Notes: generated from the letters alone by a model not told the origin. A stretch of DNA of 60,542 nt from an uncultured Clostridia bacterium (GCA_934647305.1 CAKUFI010000008.1:1-60542), one strand, 5' to 3'. Counted from the stretch's first letter, positions 16,182 through 25,178 are shown. Program-made: numbers and translations.

Positions 16182-17021
16182 ATGACTGACTGTGCAAATC
16201 GCCGCTCGGGCGTGATCTTTATCCTGCTCGCCGGACTTTTCTGGAGCTTCGGAGGGGTGCTGAGCAAGTTCACCGCCTGGAACGCCTTCACGCTGGCCGG
16301 GTATCGCTCGATCGTGAGCGTGGTCATACTGGGCCTGTACCGGCGCAGCTTTAAGGTAAAGGCCAACGCGCCCACCTGGATCGGCGCGGCGGGCGTGGCG
16401 CTGACCTCGACGCTGTTTCTGATCAGCACCAAGCTGACCAGCGCCGCCAACGCCATCGTGCTGCAGTACGCGATGCCGATCTTCGTGATCCTGTACCAGA
16501 TCTTCGTGCAGAAGAAGCGGCCCACCGCGCTGGACGTGAGCACGGCGGCGGTCGTGCTGCTGGGCGTGGTGCTGTGCTTCTGCCAGGGAATGAGAACCGG
16601 CGGCCTGCTGGGCAACATCGCGGGCCTGCTCGCGGCGGTATCCTGGACGGCAGTCTTCCTGGCCGCGCGGATGCCGGGCTGCGACGCGATGAGCTATACC
16701 TACCTGGGCAACCTTTTGTGCTGCGTCTGGCTGCTGGCGATGCCCTTCGACCCGGCGGTGTCGGCGGACCCGATGGGCTGGCTGACGGCGACCGCGCTGG
16801 GCGCCTGCCTGGGCCTGGGATACCTGTTTTTCAGCCTGGGCATGCGCCGGGGCGTGTCCTCGATCACCGCCGCCATCGTGGCCAACGTGGAGCCGGTGCT
16901 CAACCCCACCTGGTGCTTCCTGCTGCTGGGCGAAAACCCGGGCGCGCTGTCGCTCTCGGGCGCGGCGGTCGTGCTGCTGGCCGTCACGGCATACAGCCTG
17001 CTGTCGAAAAAGGAGGCGTAG
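16182..17021 (+). CDS. DMT/EamA-family transporter
   Basis: 279-aa inner-membrane protein with ten predicted helices in two EamA repeats (SGVIFILLAGLFWSFGGVLS near residue 6; LLGNIAGLLAAVSWTAVFLA near 145). The family exports amino acids, nucleosides and other metabolites; the substrate is unknown. The start at 16182 is chosen for AGGGGGAG upstream rather than an in-frame ATG at 16152 next to the -10 box. Monocistronic, ending in a bidirectional terminator. Confidence 0.88.
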   Translation: MTDCANRRSGVIFILLAGLFWSFGGVLSKFTAWNAFTLAGYRSIVSVVILGLYRRSFKVKANAPTWIGAAGVALTSTLFLISTKLTSAANAIVLQYAMPIFVILYQIFVQKKRPTALDVSTAAVVLLGVVLCFCQGMRTGGLLGNIAGLLAAVSWTAVFLAARMPGCDAMSYTYLGNLLCCVWLLAMPFDPAVSADPMGWLTATALGACLGLGYLFFSLGMRRGVSSITAAIVANVEPVLNPTWCFLLLGENPGALSLSGAAVVLLAVTAYSLLSKKEA

Positions 17022-17043
17022 GGGAGACCCCTGTCCGCACAAA

Positions 17044-17084
17044 AAGCCTGCTCCACGATTCTTTCGGAGCAGGCTTCTTTTTTT
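17044..17084. terminator. Bidirectional terminator
   Basis: AAGCCTGCTCC / GGAGCAGGCTT, with TTTTTTT on the plus side and TTTTT on the minus side, between the convergent EamA and glycosidase genes. Confidence 0.9.
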
Positions 17085-17086
17085 AC

Positions 17087-18313
17087 TCAGGTCGTTTTGC
17101 CCAGCCGGCGGGCGGCGTAGAGGTAGAACAGCATGCAGCTGGAGTACCACTCGGAGGAATCGGAGGGCTCGCCGGTGAAGGGGTCGAGCTCCTGGCCGAA
17201 CTTCATCTCGTCGAAGCAGTCCGTCCAGGCCTTGAGCCACTTTTCGCACAGCTCGTCCAGCTCCGCGCCCAGGTGATAGTAGTCCATCCAGCGGGTGCAG
17301 CGCAGGGCGATCAGGCCCTGGGAATAGTAGCCCCAGCAGTTGCTCGGGGTGTTCTTTCTGAAGGAGGGGTCGGCCGCGCTCATTGAGGGGAAGGGGTAGT
17401 TCGTCCAGAACTCGGCGGGATTTTTGAGGTAGCGCGCGGTGATCCGGGCGATCAGCTCCGCGTCCTCCTCCGGGTCGAGCACGCGCTCCAGGAACAGGTG
17501 AAGGAGGGTAGAGGAGCGGTATTTGCGCTGATTGCCGTGCCTGTCCACGTCGTAGAAGAAGTCGTCCTCCGGGCAATAGCAGTACTTAAAGAGGTTCTTC
17601 TTCACGTCCGCCGCCTTCGCCTCCCACTCGTCCGCCTCGGCCTTTTTGCCCAGCAGGCGAGCCATCCTCGCCAGCGCGCGGTCGGTCGCGTACAGGTTGC
17701 AGTTCATGTCCACCGCCAGGATCGGCGCGGCCTCGTCGCCCTCGGGCGGGCAGGCGGCGTTCTTCACGCGGCCGTCTTCGACCTGATTGTGCGGGTACTT
17801 CATGCCCTCGAAGCGGGCGCTGTTGTCGTGGCCGGTGTCGTAGCCCACGAACATCTCGACCAGGCCGCGCCCGGTCGTCATGCGAAACCTGCGCAGCCAG
17901 CCCTCCCAGCGCGCGCAGGCGGCGTAGACCGTCTCCAGAAACTCCCGGCTGCCGTACATCTCGGCGGTCTCCAGGCACAGCTGGGCAAAGGACACGCACT
18001 CCTGCACCTGGCCGTAGCCCACCAGCTCGTTTTCAGGCACGTTGACCTTGTCGGCGTTCCAGACATAGCAGGGCAGCTGTCCCTCCGGAGTCTGATAGCC
18101 CAGGAACAGGCGAATGGTGTTCACCGGCAGCGCGATCGAGTCGGGGTGCATTTCGGCGTAGAGCACCGAGTCGTACACGTGCTCCAGCCACACGCCCGGA
18201 TACGTGTCGGAGATCAGGAACAGGGGTTCTTTTCTGCCGCGAAAGCAGGCGATATGGCGGCGGGCGATGCGGTTTTCCGCCTCCCGGCAAAGCTCGGGAA
18301 CTGTATGAATCAT
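17087..18313 (-). CDS. Six-hairpin glycosidase (GH63/trehalase-like)
   Basis: 408 aa, cytoplasmic. The (alpha/alpha)6 glycosidase pattern is visible: YPGVWLEHVYDSVLYAEM near 38, GYDTGHDNSARFEG near 165 (region of the catalytic acid in GH63), LAVDMNCNLY near 200, SNCWGYYSQGL near 320, and GEPSDSSEWYSS near 380 (catalytic-base region). Members trim alpha-glucosyl or mannosyl-glycerate type substrates. Start supported by AAGGACGAG and by a TTGCAA-17-TATAAT promoter. Substrate uncertain. Confidence 0.7.
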   Translation of the reverse strand: MIHTVPELCREAENRIARRHIACFRGRKEPLFLISDTYPGVWLEHVYDSVLYAEMHPDSIALPVNTIRLFLGYQTPEGQLPCYVWNADKVNVPENELVGYGQVQECVSFAQLCLETAEMYGSREFLETVYAACARWEGWLRRFRMTTGRGLVEMFVGYDTGHDNSARFEGMKYPHNQVEDGRVKNAACPPEGDEAAPILAVDMNCNLYATDRALARMARLLGKKAEADEWEAKAADVKKNLFKYCYCPEDDFFYDVDRHGNQRKYRSSTLLHLFLERVLDPEEDAELIARITARYLKNPAEFWTNYPFPSMSAADPSFRKNTPSNCWGYYSQGLIALRCTRWMDYYHLGAELDELCEKWLKAWTDCFDEMKFGQELDPFTGEPSDSSEWYSSCMLFYLYAARRLGKTT

Positions 18314-18363
18314 ATGGCTCGTCCTTTCCAGAGGTCGGTTCGAGTTCTTTTACCTAGACGCAC

Positions 18364-18392
18364 ATTATACTCCGCCTTCCGCGCGCTTGCAA
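18364..18392 (-). promoter_or_regulatory. Promoter of the six-hairpin glycosidase gene
   Basis: Minus strand: -35 TTGCAA (18387-18392), 17-bp spacer, -10 TATAAT (18364-18369). Confidence 0.75.
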
Positions 18393-18489
18393 GCATTTTC
18401 TCGTGACGTTCCTATGGCGCTCATGTGGCCTGAAGGGGCGGTTCACTTTGCGCCGGCTGGGCATACTTTACAGAAACCGCGCACCCGTC

Positions 18490-18518
18490 TTGCGAAAACG
18501 CGCGTTTCATGGTATGAT
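18490..18518 (+). promoter_or_regulatory. Promoter of dnaX
   Basis: -35 TTGCGA (18490-18495), 17-bp spacer, -10 TATGAT (18513-18518), 36 bp before the GTG start. I see no SRP RNA gene in this interval. Confidence 0.7.
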
Positions 18519-18553
18519 ATAAGGGTTCAAAATCGCAGGGGAGGTGTGCGCGC

Positions 18554-20158
18554 GTGAGCTATCAGGCGCTGTATCGCAAGTGGCGGCCGGAGCGCTTTGC
18601 CGACATCGTGGGGCAGGATCGGATCGTGACCACGCTGATCAACCAGATCACCAGCGGCCGCATACCGCACGCCTACCTGTTCTGCGGCAGCCGCGGCACC
18701 GGCAAGACCAGTACCTCCAAGGTGCTGGCCCGGGCGATCAACTGCCTGAACAACCAGCACGGCGAGCCCTGCGGCGAATGCGAGGCCTGCCGCCAGCTGG
18801 CGGGGGAGAACAACCTGGACGTGGTGGAGATCGACGCGGCCTCCAACAACGGCGTGGACGAGATTCGCGACCTGCGCGAGAAGGTCAAGTACCCGCCCAC
18901 CGTGGGCCGCTACAAGGTCTACATCATCGACGAGGTACACATGCTCTCCACCGGCGCGTTCAACGCGCTGCTCAAGACGCTCGAGGAGCCGCCCGCCCAC
19001 GCGGTGTTCATCCTGGCCACGACCGAGCCGCAGAAGCTGCCCGCGACCATCCTGTCCCGCTGCCAGCGGTTCGACTTCCGACGCATACCGGTCAGCCTGA
19101 TCGTCAGGCGCCTGCGCCAGGTGCTCTCCGACATGGGGCGCGACGCGCAGGACGAGGCGGTGTCGCTGATCGCCCGCTCGGCCGAGGGCGGCATGCGCGA
19201 CGCGCTGAGCCTGCTGGACATGTGCCTGTCCTACTGCGAGGGCACGCTCGAGGCGAGCCTGGTGCGCGAGGTGCTGGGCGCGTCCGACCGGAGCTTCCTG
19301 TTCGCGTTCGTGGGCGATTTGCTGGGGTCGGACACGGCCTCGGCGCTTCAGAAGATCGGCCAGGTGATGAGCGAGGGCCGCGACCCCGCGGTGTTCGCGC
19401 GCGAGGTCACCGCGCACGTGCGGGCGCTGCTGTTGGCGCTGTCCTGCACGGACGGGCTGGACGATTTGCTGGAGATCACCCCCGAGGACGCGCAGCTGTT
19501 CACCGAGCAGGCGGCGCTGGCCAGTCAGGCGCGGCTGCTTCGCCTGATGAGCCTGTTCATGCAGGCGGAAAACGACATGAAGTGGGCCTCTCAGCAGCGC
19601 GCGGTGCTGGAGCTGTACACGGTGCGCGCCTGCCACCCGCCCGAGGAGCGCTCGATCGAGGCGCTGGAGGAGCGGCTGTTCGCCCTGGAAAAGGCGATCA
19701 GCGAGGGGACGATTCAGGCCGCGCCGGCCGCCCCGCAGCGGGCTGCTCAGGCTGCTTCCGCCCCCGCACAGGCTCCGCCGCCCGCGCCCCGGCGCATCCC
19801 CCCGGAGAGCGACGACGCGGCCTACAAGCAGGCGCTCAAGCTGCTCTTCGCCGCCGAGCCCAGGCTGTCGCTGCTGCTCAAGAAGGCGCAGTTTAACGGC
19901 CTGTCCGGCGATCAGGCGCTGCTGACCTTCCCCGGCGACGGCAGCGACATCAACGCCGCACTGCTCAGTCAGCAGGACAAGAAGCAGGCCGTGGACAAGG
20001 CGCTGAGCGAGGCGTTCGGCCGCGAGGTGCACGCCCAGTTCGGTTCAGGCGCGCCCGCCGCGCCCACAGGCCCCACAAAGGACGCGCGTCAGAAGCTGGA
20101 CGCGGTCTACGACGCCTTTCCCCGCGAGAGCATCGAGCTGACCGACGATCCGGGCTGA
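18554..20158 (+). CDS. dnaX: DNA polymerase III subunit gamma/tau
   Basis: 534 aa, GTG start with GGGAGGTG upstream. Clamp-loader AAA+ domain: SYQALYRKWRPERFADIVGQ, Walker A GSRGTGKTSTSK, zinc cysteines CGECEACRQ, Walker B IIDEVHML, sensor 1 ATTEPQKL, SRC arginine finger LSRCQRFDF. Domain III runs to about 370, then an Ala/Pro linker and a tau-like C-terminal domain to 534. Operon dnaX-ybaB-recR is typical of Bacillota. A P palindrome begins on the base after the stop codon. Confidence 0.97.
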   Translation: MSYQALYRKWRPERFADIVGQDRIVTTLINQITSGRIPHAYLFCGSRGTGKTSTSKVLARAINCLNNQHGEPCGECEACRQLAGENNLDVVEIDAASNNGVDEIRDLREKVKYPPTVGRYKVYIIDEVHMLSTGAFNALLKTLEEPPAHAVFILATTEPQKLPATILSRCQRFDFRRIPVSLIVRRLRQVLSDMGRDAQDEAVSLIARSAEGGMRDALSLLDMCLSYCEGTLEASLVREVLGASDRSFLFAFVGDLLGSDTASALQKIGQVMSEGRDPAVFAREVTAHVRALLLALSCTDGLDDLLEITPEDAQLFTEQAALASQARLLRLMSLFMQAENDMKWASQQRAVLELYTVRACHPPEERSIEALEERLFALEKAISEGTIQAAPAAPQRAAQAASAPAQAPPPAPRRIPPESDDAAYKQALKLLFAAEPRLSLLLKKAQFNGLSGDQALLTFPGDGSDINAALLSQQDKKQAVDKALSEAFGREVHAQFGSGAPAAPTGPTKDARQKLDAVYDAFPRESIELTDDPG

Positions 20159-20265
20159 CCGGACTGAGTCCGGCTCCACTTGCTGCCGCCGGATAGAACA
20201 CGAATCCTTCGGCCATAGATTAGAGCCTCAGGATTCTTCCGACTGCCGCGACTTTCGGTCGCCTT
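20159..20265 (+). repeat. P-H module directly after the dnaX stop
   Basis: P CCGGACTGAGTCCGG (20159-20173), a fourth stem type, linker CTCCACTTGCTGCCGCCGG, then H: GAATCCTTCGGC, loop CATAGATTAGAG, CCTCAGGATTC. The stem has a small internal mismatch. It separates dnaX from ybaB. Confidence 0.8.
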
Positions 20266-20333
20266 TACGGGCGGCATCCCTTCAACATCAACCGCATCAC
20301 TCAACATAAACTATTTTTCAGGAGGACAAGACA

Positions 20334-20678
20334 ATGGCAAGAGGCGGATTTCCCGGAATGGGTATGGGCGGCAACATGCAGCAGCTGGCGCGTCAGGCGC
20401 AGAAGCTGCAGCAGCAGATGACCAAGGTGCAGGAGGAGCTGGACGCGCGCGAGTTCGAGGCCAGCGCGGGCGGCGGCGTGGTGACCGCCAAGGTCAACGG
20501 CAAGAAGGAGCTGCTCAGCCTGACCATCAAGCCCGAGGCCGTCGATCCCGAGGACGTCGAAATGCTGCAGGACACCATCCTGGCGGCGGTCAACGAGGCC
20601 ATGCGCGAAGCCAGCGAAACCTGCGAGCGCGAAATGGGCAAGCTGACCGGCGGCATGAGCATTCCCGGCCTGTTCTAA
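20334..20678 (+). CDS. YbaB/EbfC nucleoid-associated protein
   Basis: 114 aa. Gly/Met-rich N-terminus (GGFPGMGMGGNMQQLARQAQKLQQQM), a coiled helix, then FEASAGGGVVTAKVNGKKELLSLTIKPEAVDPEDVEMLQD split over the family's central strands. Binds DNA as a dimer and is encoded between dnaX and recR. AGGAGGA site 8 nt upstream. Confidence 0.95.
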   Translation: MARGGFPGMGMGGNMQQLARQAQKLQQQMTKVQEELDAREFEASAGGGVVTAKVNGKKELLSLTIKPEAVDPEDVEMLQDTILAAVNEAMREASETCEREMGKLTGGMSIPGLF

Positions 20679-20681
20679 GCC

Positions 20682-21281
20682 ATGAGCAATCAGATTGAGC
20701 CGATTGCCCGGCTGGTCAATCAGCTGAGCAAGCTGCCGGGCATCGGCAAAAAGTCGGCGCAGCGGCTGGCGTTCTATATCGTGTCCCGCCCGGAGGAGCA
20801 GGTGCGCGAGCTGGCGGTGTCCATCTTCAACGCCAAGCGCGAGGTACACTACTGCGCCCTGTGCGGCGACTACACCACCGACGAGCTGTGCCCGATCTGC
20901 CGCGACGAGAGCCGCAAAAACGGCCAGATCTGCGTGGTCAGCACGCCGCGCGACGTGGCCAACCTGGAGCGGATGAACGAGTATCACGGGCTGTACCACG
21001 TGCTGCACGGGGTCATCTCGCCGATGAACGGCGTGGGGCCCAACGACATCCGCATCCGCGAGCTGATGGAGCGCCTTGCCGACGGCAGCGTCACCGAGGT
21101 CATCATCGCCACCAATCCTGACGTGGAGGGCGAGGCCACCGCCTCCTACCTGGCGCGGCTGATCAAGCCCCTGGGCGTGAAGGTCACGCGCATCGCCCGC
21201 GGCATGCCCGTCGGCGCGGAGCTGGAGTACACCGACGAGGTGACCCTCACCATGGCCTTCAACGGCCGCATCGAGCTATAG
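20682..21281 (+). CDS. recR: Recombination mediator RecR
   Basis: 199 aa. Helix-hairpin-helix (LSKLPGIGKKSAQRLAF), four-cysteine zinc finger (CALCGDYTTDELCPICRD), Toprim domain (ICVVSTPRDVANLERM ... TEVIIATNPDVEGEATA) and C-terminal ARGMPVGAELEYTDEVTL. Works with RecO/RecF to load RecA at gaps. It starts 3 bp after ybaB. The last base of its TAG stop is the first base of a P palindrome. Confidence 0.97.
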   Translation: MSNQIEPIARLVNQLSKLPGIGKKSAQRLAFYIVSRPEEQVRELAVSIFNAKREVHYCALCGDYTTDELCPICRDESRKNGQICVVSTPRDVANLERMNEYHGLYHVLHGVISPMNGVGPNDIRIRELMERLADGSVTEVIIATNPDVEGEATASYLARLIKPLGVKVTRIARGMPVGAELEYTDEVTLTMAFNGRIEL

Positions 21282-21540
21282 TCGGCAGGGCCGACAGCCG
21301 GTTGCTGCCGCGGGTTCTATTGACGAATTCGGGGACCATAGATTGGAGTCCCCGAATTCTTCGGCTTTCCGGGTCGGCAGGGCCGACGGCCGGTTGCTGC
21401 CGCGCATCCTCTCGACGACCATTGGCCGCCATAAATTGAAGCGGCCAAGGCCTGCGCCGGGCAGGGCCCGGTTCCGCTGGCTGTCGCCGGACAAAACGCG
21501 CCCCCAACCGCCATACATTCAAGCGGCTGGGGGCTTTGCT
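21281..21540 (+). repeat. P-H modular hairpin array after recR (three units)
   Basis: Three P-linker-H units. P stems: GTCGGCAGGGCCGAC (twice) and CCGGGCAGGGCCCGG. H stems: GAATTCGGGGAC / GTCCCCGAATTC; GACCATTGGCCGC / GCGGCCAAGGCC; CCCCCAACCGC / GCGGCTGGGGG. Loops CATAGATTGGA, CATAAATTGAA and CATACATTCAA. Arm changes compensate each other while the loop stays nearly constant. Confidence 0.85.
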
Positions 21541-21604
21541 TGAACCCCACCGCCCGCACTGCGGGCACCTCCTCTTTCAGGGGAGGCATGGGTGCTTTGT
21601 TACA

Positions 21605-21881
21605 GGCTCTCCTGAAGGGGGAGCTGTCGCCGAAGGTGACTGAGGGGTTTCAGGCAGGCTGAGCCTGCACACACGCTGCATTCGGGGAACTGCACCTCTC
21701 CTGTACCAGACTTTTGCGGATCAATGTGCTTTCCGGGAGAGGTCTGGGGAGGCGAAAGGAATTGCGGCCTCGCCGGCCTTTGTTCATGGGCTGCGCCGCT
21801 TATCGCTGCGCGTCAGCAAGTGGGGGCCGGGCACTGCCCGGTCAGAAAGGCGGCCTTCCCAGCGGCCTTCCCAGTGCGCCT
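21605..21881. repeat. Other repeats between recR and deoC
   Basis: 21605-21648 is a two-hairpin unit (GGCTCTCCTGAAGGGGGAGC, then GTCGCC gaa GGTGAC) related to 7289-7334. Isolated P modules lie at 21658-21675 and 21829-21843. 21727-21752 (GTGCTTTCCGGGAGAGGTCTG) recurs inverted at about 54046-54066. No gene is seen. Confidence 0.6.
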
Positions 21882-22532
21882 TTACTTCGTCTCCCCGGCC
21901 ATGATCGCCACGCCGGAGGATGCGCCCAGGCGGCTGGCCCCCGCCTCGATGAGCGCCATCGCGTCTTCATAGGTTTTGATGCCGCCGGAGGCCTTGACCT
22001 TCACGCCGCCAGTCACATGACTGGCCATCAGCTGCACGTCGTGCACGGTGGCCTTGCCCTCTGTAAAGCCGGTGCAGGTCTTGACGAACGTCGCGCCCGC
22101 CTCGCAGGCCAGCCGCACGGCGCGCACCTTCTCCTCGTCGGTCAGCAGGCCGGTCTCGATGATGACCTTGACGCACCGGCCCTTCGCGGCGCGTACGATC
22201 TGCGCAATCTCATCCCGCACATACGCGTCGCGGCCTTCCTTGAGCGCACCCACGCAGATCACCATGTCGAACTCGTCGCAGCCGTCCCGGTACGCCTGCT
22301 CGGTCTCGGCCACCTTGATCGCCGTGCGGTTCGCGCCCAGAGGGAAGCCGATCACGGTGCAGACCTTCACGTCGCTGCCCGCCAGCAGCTCCTTGGCCAG
22401 GGGGACGTAACAGGGGTTGATGCACACGCTGGCGAAGTCGTACTCGCGCGCCTCGGCGCACAGCTTGCGGATGTCCTCCTCTCGGGCGGTGGACTTGAGC
22501 AGGGTATGGTCGATGTATTTGTTCAGTTTCAT
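21882..22532 (-). CDS. deoC: Deoxyribose-phosphate aldolase
   Basis: 216 aa, TIM-barrel class I aldolase that splits 2-deoxyribose-5-phosphate to glyceraldehyde-3-phosphate and acetaldehyde. Motifs: YIDHTLLKSTA, SVCINPCYVPLA, VIGFPLGANRT, EFDMVICVGALKEG, VKVIIETGLL, ATFVKTCTGF (Schiff-base Lys; Cys where Ser is more usual) and VKASGGIKTYEDAM (second Lys). GGGAGGAA site. Monocistronic. Confidence 0.96.
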   Translation of the reverse strand: MKLNKYIDHTLLKSTAREEDIRKLCAEAREYDFASVCINPCYVPLAKELLAGSDVKVCTVIGFPLGANRTAIKVAETEQAYRDGCDEFDMVICVGALKEGRDAYVRDEIAQIVRAAKGRCVKVIIETGLLTDEEKVRAVRLACEAGATFVKTCTGFTEGKATVHDVQLMASHVTGGVKVKASGGIKTYEDAMALIEAGASRLGASSGVAIMAGETK

Positions 22533-22710
22533 TGAGATTCCTCCCTGTCGTGGTATTCAGCGTTCTCGCTGCTTCCATTATACACCTGAAACACCCTGAT
22601 TGAAAAGGCGAAACGCCAGTTTTCACACAGCGTGTTCGCCGCGGGTCTCGCCCAAAGTCGCTTTCTTATCGCTTTTTAATGATTCAAAACACTTCTTTAA
22701 TGCGATTCCA

Positions 22711-22740
22711 TTGCCCCGCAGGCAGAAAATGTGCTATGAT
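22711..22740 (+). promoter_or_regulatory. Probable promoter of the ABC exporter operon
   Basis: TTGCCC (22711-22716), 18-bp spacer, TATGAT (22735-22740). The long leader to the ATG at 22845 shows no riboswitch that I recognise. The rest of the interval 22533-22710 holds the upstream region of deoC. Confidence 0.55.
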
Positions 22741-22844
22741 TGTATGATACGGAAGAGTGTGCGCTCCGGCCGCGCCTGAACGTACCGCTCTGGATGAGTC
22801 GTTTTAAACTCGAATATAAAATTCATGAAGTGAAAGGAGAACCC

Positions 22845-23558
22845 ATGCTTCAACTGACCAACGTATGCAAGCAATACGCCTCGACCCGGCGCGCAGTGGA
22901 CGACGTGTCCGTGCAGCTCAGGGAGGGGCGCCTGGTGGCGCTGCTCGGCCCCAACGGCAGCGGCAAAACCACCCTGATGAAGATGATCGCCGGTCTCGTG
23001 CGTCCCACGGGCGGCACGATCGCCCTGGACGGCCTGCCGGTCGGCCCGGAAACCAAGAAGCACGTCGCCTATATGCCCACCGAGGGATATTTCTATTCCT
23101 ATATGAGCATACAGGACGCGGGCAAGTACTACCGCGACTTCTTCGCTGACTTCTCGATGGACAAGTACCTGCTCCAGCTGGGCGAGGAACACCTCGACCC
23201 CAGGCAGAAGATCCGCTCGCTTTCCTCGGGCATGACGGCCAAGGTGAAACTGGCGCTGACCTTCGCGCGGGACAGCCGGGTGGTCATGCTGGACGAGCCG
23301 CTCAACGGCATCGACCTGATCGCCCGCGAGCGCACGCTGCGCGCCATTGAGAAAAACCGCGCTGAAAACCGCCTGATGATCGTCTCCAGCCACCTGGTGG
23401 ACGAGATGGAGGACATGATCGACGACGCGCTGTTCATGAAGGACGGCAAGGCCGTGCTCGTCGGCAGCCGCGAGGAGCTCGAGCGCACGCAGGGCGCGAA
23501 CATCGTCGAACTGTACAAGCGGGTTTACGGCGAAGGGGAGGCGATGATCCATGGGTAA
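22845..23558 (+). CDS. ABC transporter ATP-binding protein
   Basis: 237 aa. Walker A GPNGSGKTTLM, Q-loop region MPTEGYFYSYMS, signature LSSGMTAKVKLALTFA, Walker B VVMLDEPLNGID, H-loop SSHLVDE. It resembles the ATPase half of small drug or cell-envelope stress exporters (YtrB/BcrA type). Start ATG at 22845 with AAAGGAG; it overlaps the permease gene by 8 bp. Confidence 0.93.
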   Translation: MLQLTNVCKQYASTRRAVDDVSVQLREGRLVALLGPNGSGKTTLMKMIAGLVRPTGGTIALDGLPVGPETKKHVAYMPTEGYFYSYMSIQDAGKYYRDFFADFSMDKYLLQLGEEHLDPRQKIRSLSSGMTAKVKLALTFARDSRVVMLDEPLNGIDLIARERTLRAIEKNRAENRLMIVSSHLVDEMEDMIDDALFMKDGKAVLVGSREELERTQGANIVELYKRVYGEGEAMIHG

Positions 23559-24327
23559 GCTGATCAAGTACGAGCTGCGCAAGAACCTGGGCATGCTGAT
23601 CGCCATGCTGTCGACCATCGGCGCGGTCGAGATCTATTTCCTGCTCAGTCTGGCTGCCGACAAGGAATCGCACGTCGCCGTTTCCGCCATACTGATGCCC
23701 ATCGGCTGCTTCCTGATCGCGCTGCTGGTGTTCATACTGGGCGTGACCTCCTACTCGCGCGAGCTGAGCCAGAAGTCCAGCTACCTCCTCTTCATGACGC
23801 CGCATTCCACGCTGTCCATTATCTCCTCCAAGGTGCTCTACACCGTGGTGCTGGGCGTGGGCTTCGCGGCGCTGCTGGGCGGACTGCTGCTGCTCGATAT
23901 TCCGCTGCTGCTCGATTACTTCGGCGAGTGGAGCGGCTTTGCGCAGATGCTCGACAACCTGCTGGGCACGAGGAACCTGAGCCTGGCCGCCTTCCTGTTC
24001 ACCGCGCTGTTCTTCGCGCTGACCGCCTTTTGCCAGGTGCTCAGCATGGTCGGCCTGTCCTACCTCTCCATCACCCTTAGCGCCACGCTGCTTCAGAACC
24101 GCAAGGGCAAATGGGTGCTGTCCGTGGCGTTCTTCCTGATGCTGGCCTGGCTTAATAGCCGCCTGGCCACGCTGTGGGGCTATGACGTCAACTCGATCGA
24201 CCGCATGCTCGACACGCTGGACGGCGCGCTGCAGGCCTGCCTGCCCGGCCTTCTGCAGGCGATCGGCGTGCTGCTCATCAGCGTCTTCGGCAGCGCCTGG
24301 CTGCTCGACCGCTACGTGAGCCTGTAA
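23551..24327 (+). CDS. ABC transporter permease (ABC-2 type)
   Basis: 258 aa with six predicted membrane helices and a short cytoplasmic N-terminus (MGKLIKYELRKNLGM), the layout of ABC-2 exporters. Partner of the ATPase it overlaps. No GntR regulator accompanies the pair, unlike ytr operons. Substrate unknown. Confidence 0.85.
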   Translation: MGKLIKYELRKNLGMLIAMLSTIGAVEIYFLLSLAADKESHVAVSAILMPIGCFLIALLVFILGVTSYSRELSQKSSYLLFMTPHSTLSIISSKVLYTVVLGVGFAALLGGLLLLDIPLLLDYFGEWSGFAQMLDNLLGTRNLSLAAFLFTALFFALTAFCQVLSMVGLSYLSITLSATLLQNRKGKWVLSVAFFLMLAWLNSRLATLWGYDVNSIDRMLDTLDGALQACLPGLLQAIGVLLISVFGSAWLLDRYVSL

Positions 24328-24369
24328 CCCGTCCCGTCGCGAATTCCCCGCCGTTCGCATTCCCGGGGA

Positions 24370-24535
24370 TGGCAGGCTGAACCTGCACGCACTTGCTGCC
24401 GGTCGGCAGTGCCGACACACACTTGCTGCCGCGCAATAGCACACGAAATCGACCGCCATCAATTAGAGCGGTCGATTTCTTCGTTTTTCCGGGACTTGCC
24501 CGAAAAACTCCTGTCGGCATTGCCGACGCGGGCGG
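24370..24535 (+). repeat. P-H modular hairpin array after the ABC permease
   Basis: P GCAGGCTGAACCTGC (24372-24386) and GTCGGCAGTGCCGAC with linkers, one H hairpin AAATCGACCGC / GCGGTCGATTT with loop CATCAATTAGA, a TTTTTCCGGG tail and a P-like GTCGGCATTGCCGAC leading directly into an L fragment. Confidence 0.8.
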
Positions 24536-24660
24536 TGCAAATGCAGCGCGTGGGCATGGGACGCTTTTTTTCAATCCCATTTTTCAAAGAAAAAGCGTTT
24601 CCCTGCAGGTTCCGCGCCCGAAAAGTCTTCGATTTATAGCGGAGACCGGTGAGGGGGAGA
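24536..24660 (+). repeat. L element fragment (degenerate)
   Basis: Matches the middle of L: GTGGGCATGGGACGC, CTTTTTTTC / GAAAAAGCG stem, GTTCCGC / GCGGAGAC stem, GGTGAGGG. It lacks both family ends and the flanking hairpins. The junction with the P-H array is the same as in L copy E. Confidence 0.75.
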
Positions 24661-24701
24661 AAACGGGGGAGAGGGCATGGCGCCCGCTCCCCTTGAAAAA
24701 T

Positions 24702-25178
24702 TCACTTGTGATACCGCTCGTTCGCGCTGATCTTGAACCCGCGATACAGCTGCTCGAGCAGGAATATGCGCATCAGCTGATGGGGGAAGGTCATCTCCGA
24801 AAAGGACAGCCGCTCGTCCGCGCGGGCAAGCACCTCGTCCGACAGCCCGAGCGACCCGCCGATGACCAGCACCAGCCGCCTGCCGTCCATGCGCCAGCGA
24901 TCGAGCTGCCTGGAAAAGGCCTCGGAGTCGTATGCCCTGCCATGAATGCACAGCGCAACCACCCGGTCGGTGGGGCGGATGCAGGCGAGCAGGTCGCGGC
25001 CTTCCTTCTGCATGACCTTCTGATTGAGCGCTGAACTGGGATGCGCCGGCTCCGGCTGGTCAGGAATCTCGCGCACCTCCACGCTGTCAAACCTCGACAG
25101 TCGCTTCAGGTACTCCTCGCAGCCCTCCCGCGCCCACTTTTCCTTCAGTTTGCCCACGCACAGCACACAAACCGCCAT
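24702..25178 (-). CDS. rlmH: 23S rRNA (pseudouridine1915-N3)-methyltransferase RlmH
   Basis: 158 aa, SPOUT fold. Signature pieces: VCVLCVGKLKEKWAREGCEEYLKR split, VALCIHGRAYDSEAFS, LVLVIGGSLGLSDEVL, LSFSEMTFPHQLMRIFLLEQLYRG and the C-terminal YHK. Methylates pseudouridine 1915 in helix 69. Clusters with walJ, as in Bacillus, with a CPBP gene between. Confidence 0.96.
   Translation of the reverse strand: MAVCVLCVGKLKEKWAREGCEEYLKRLSRFDSVEVREIPDQPEPAHPSSALNQKVMQKEGRDLLACIRPTDRVVALCIHGRAYDSEAFSRQLDRWRMDGRRLVLVIGGSLGLSDEVLARADERLSFSEMTFPHQLMRIFLLEQLYRGFKISANERYHK

Noticed and set aside
18393..18553. SRP RNA gene upstream of dnaX
   Set aside because: This is a common neighbour in Bacillota, but the conserved GGTAG/GNRA core of the Alu-less SRP RNA is not seen, and the interval is filled by the dnaX promoter.
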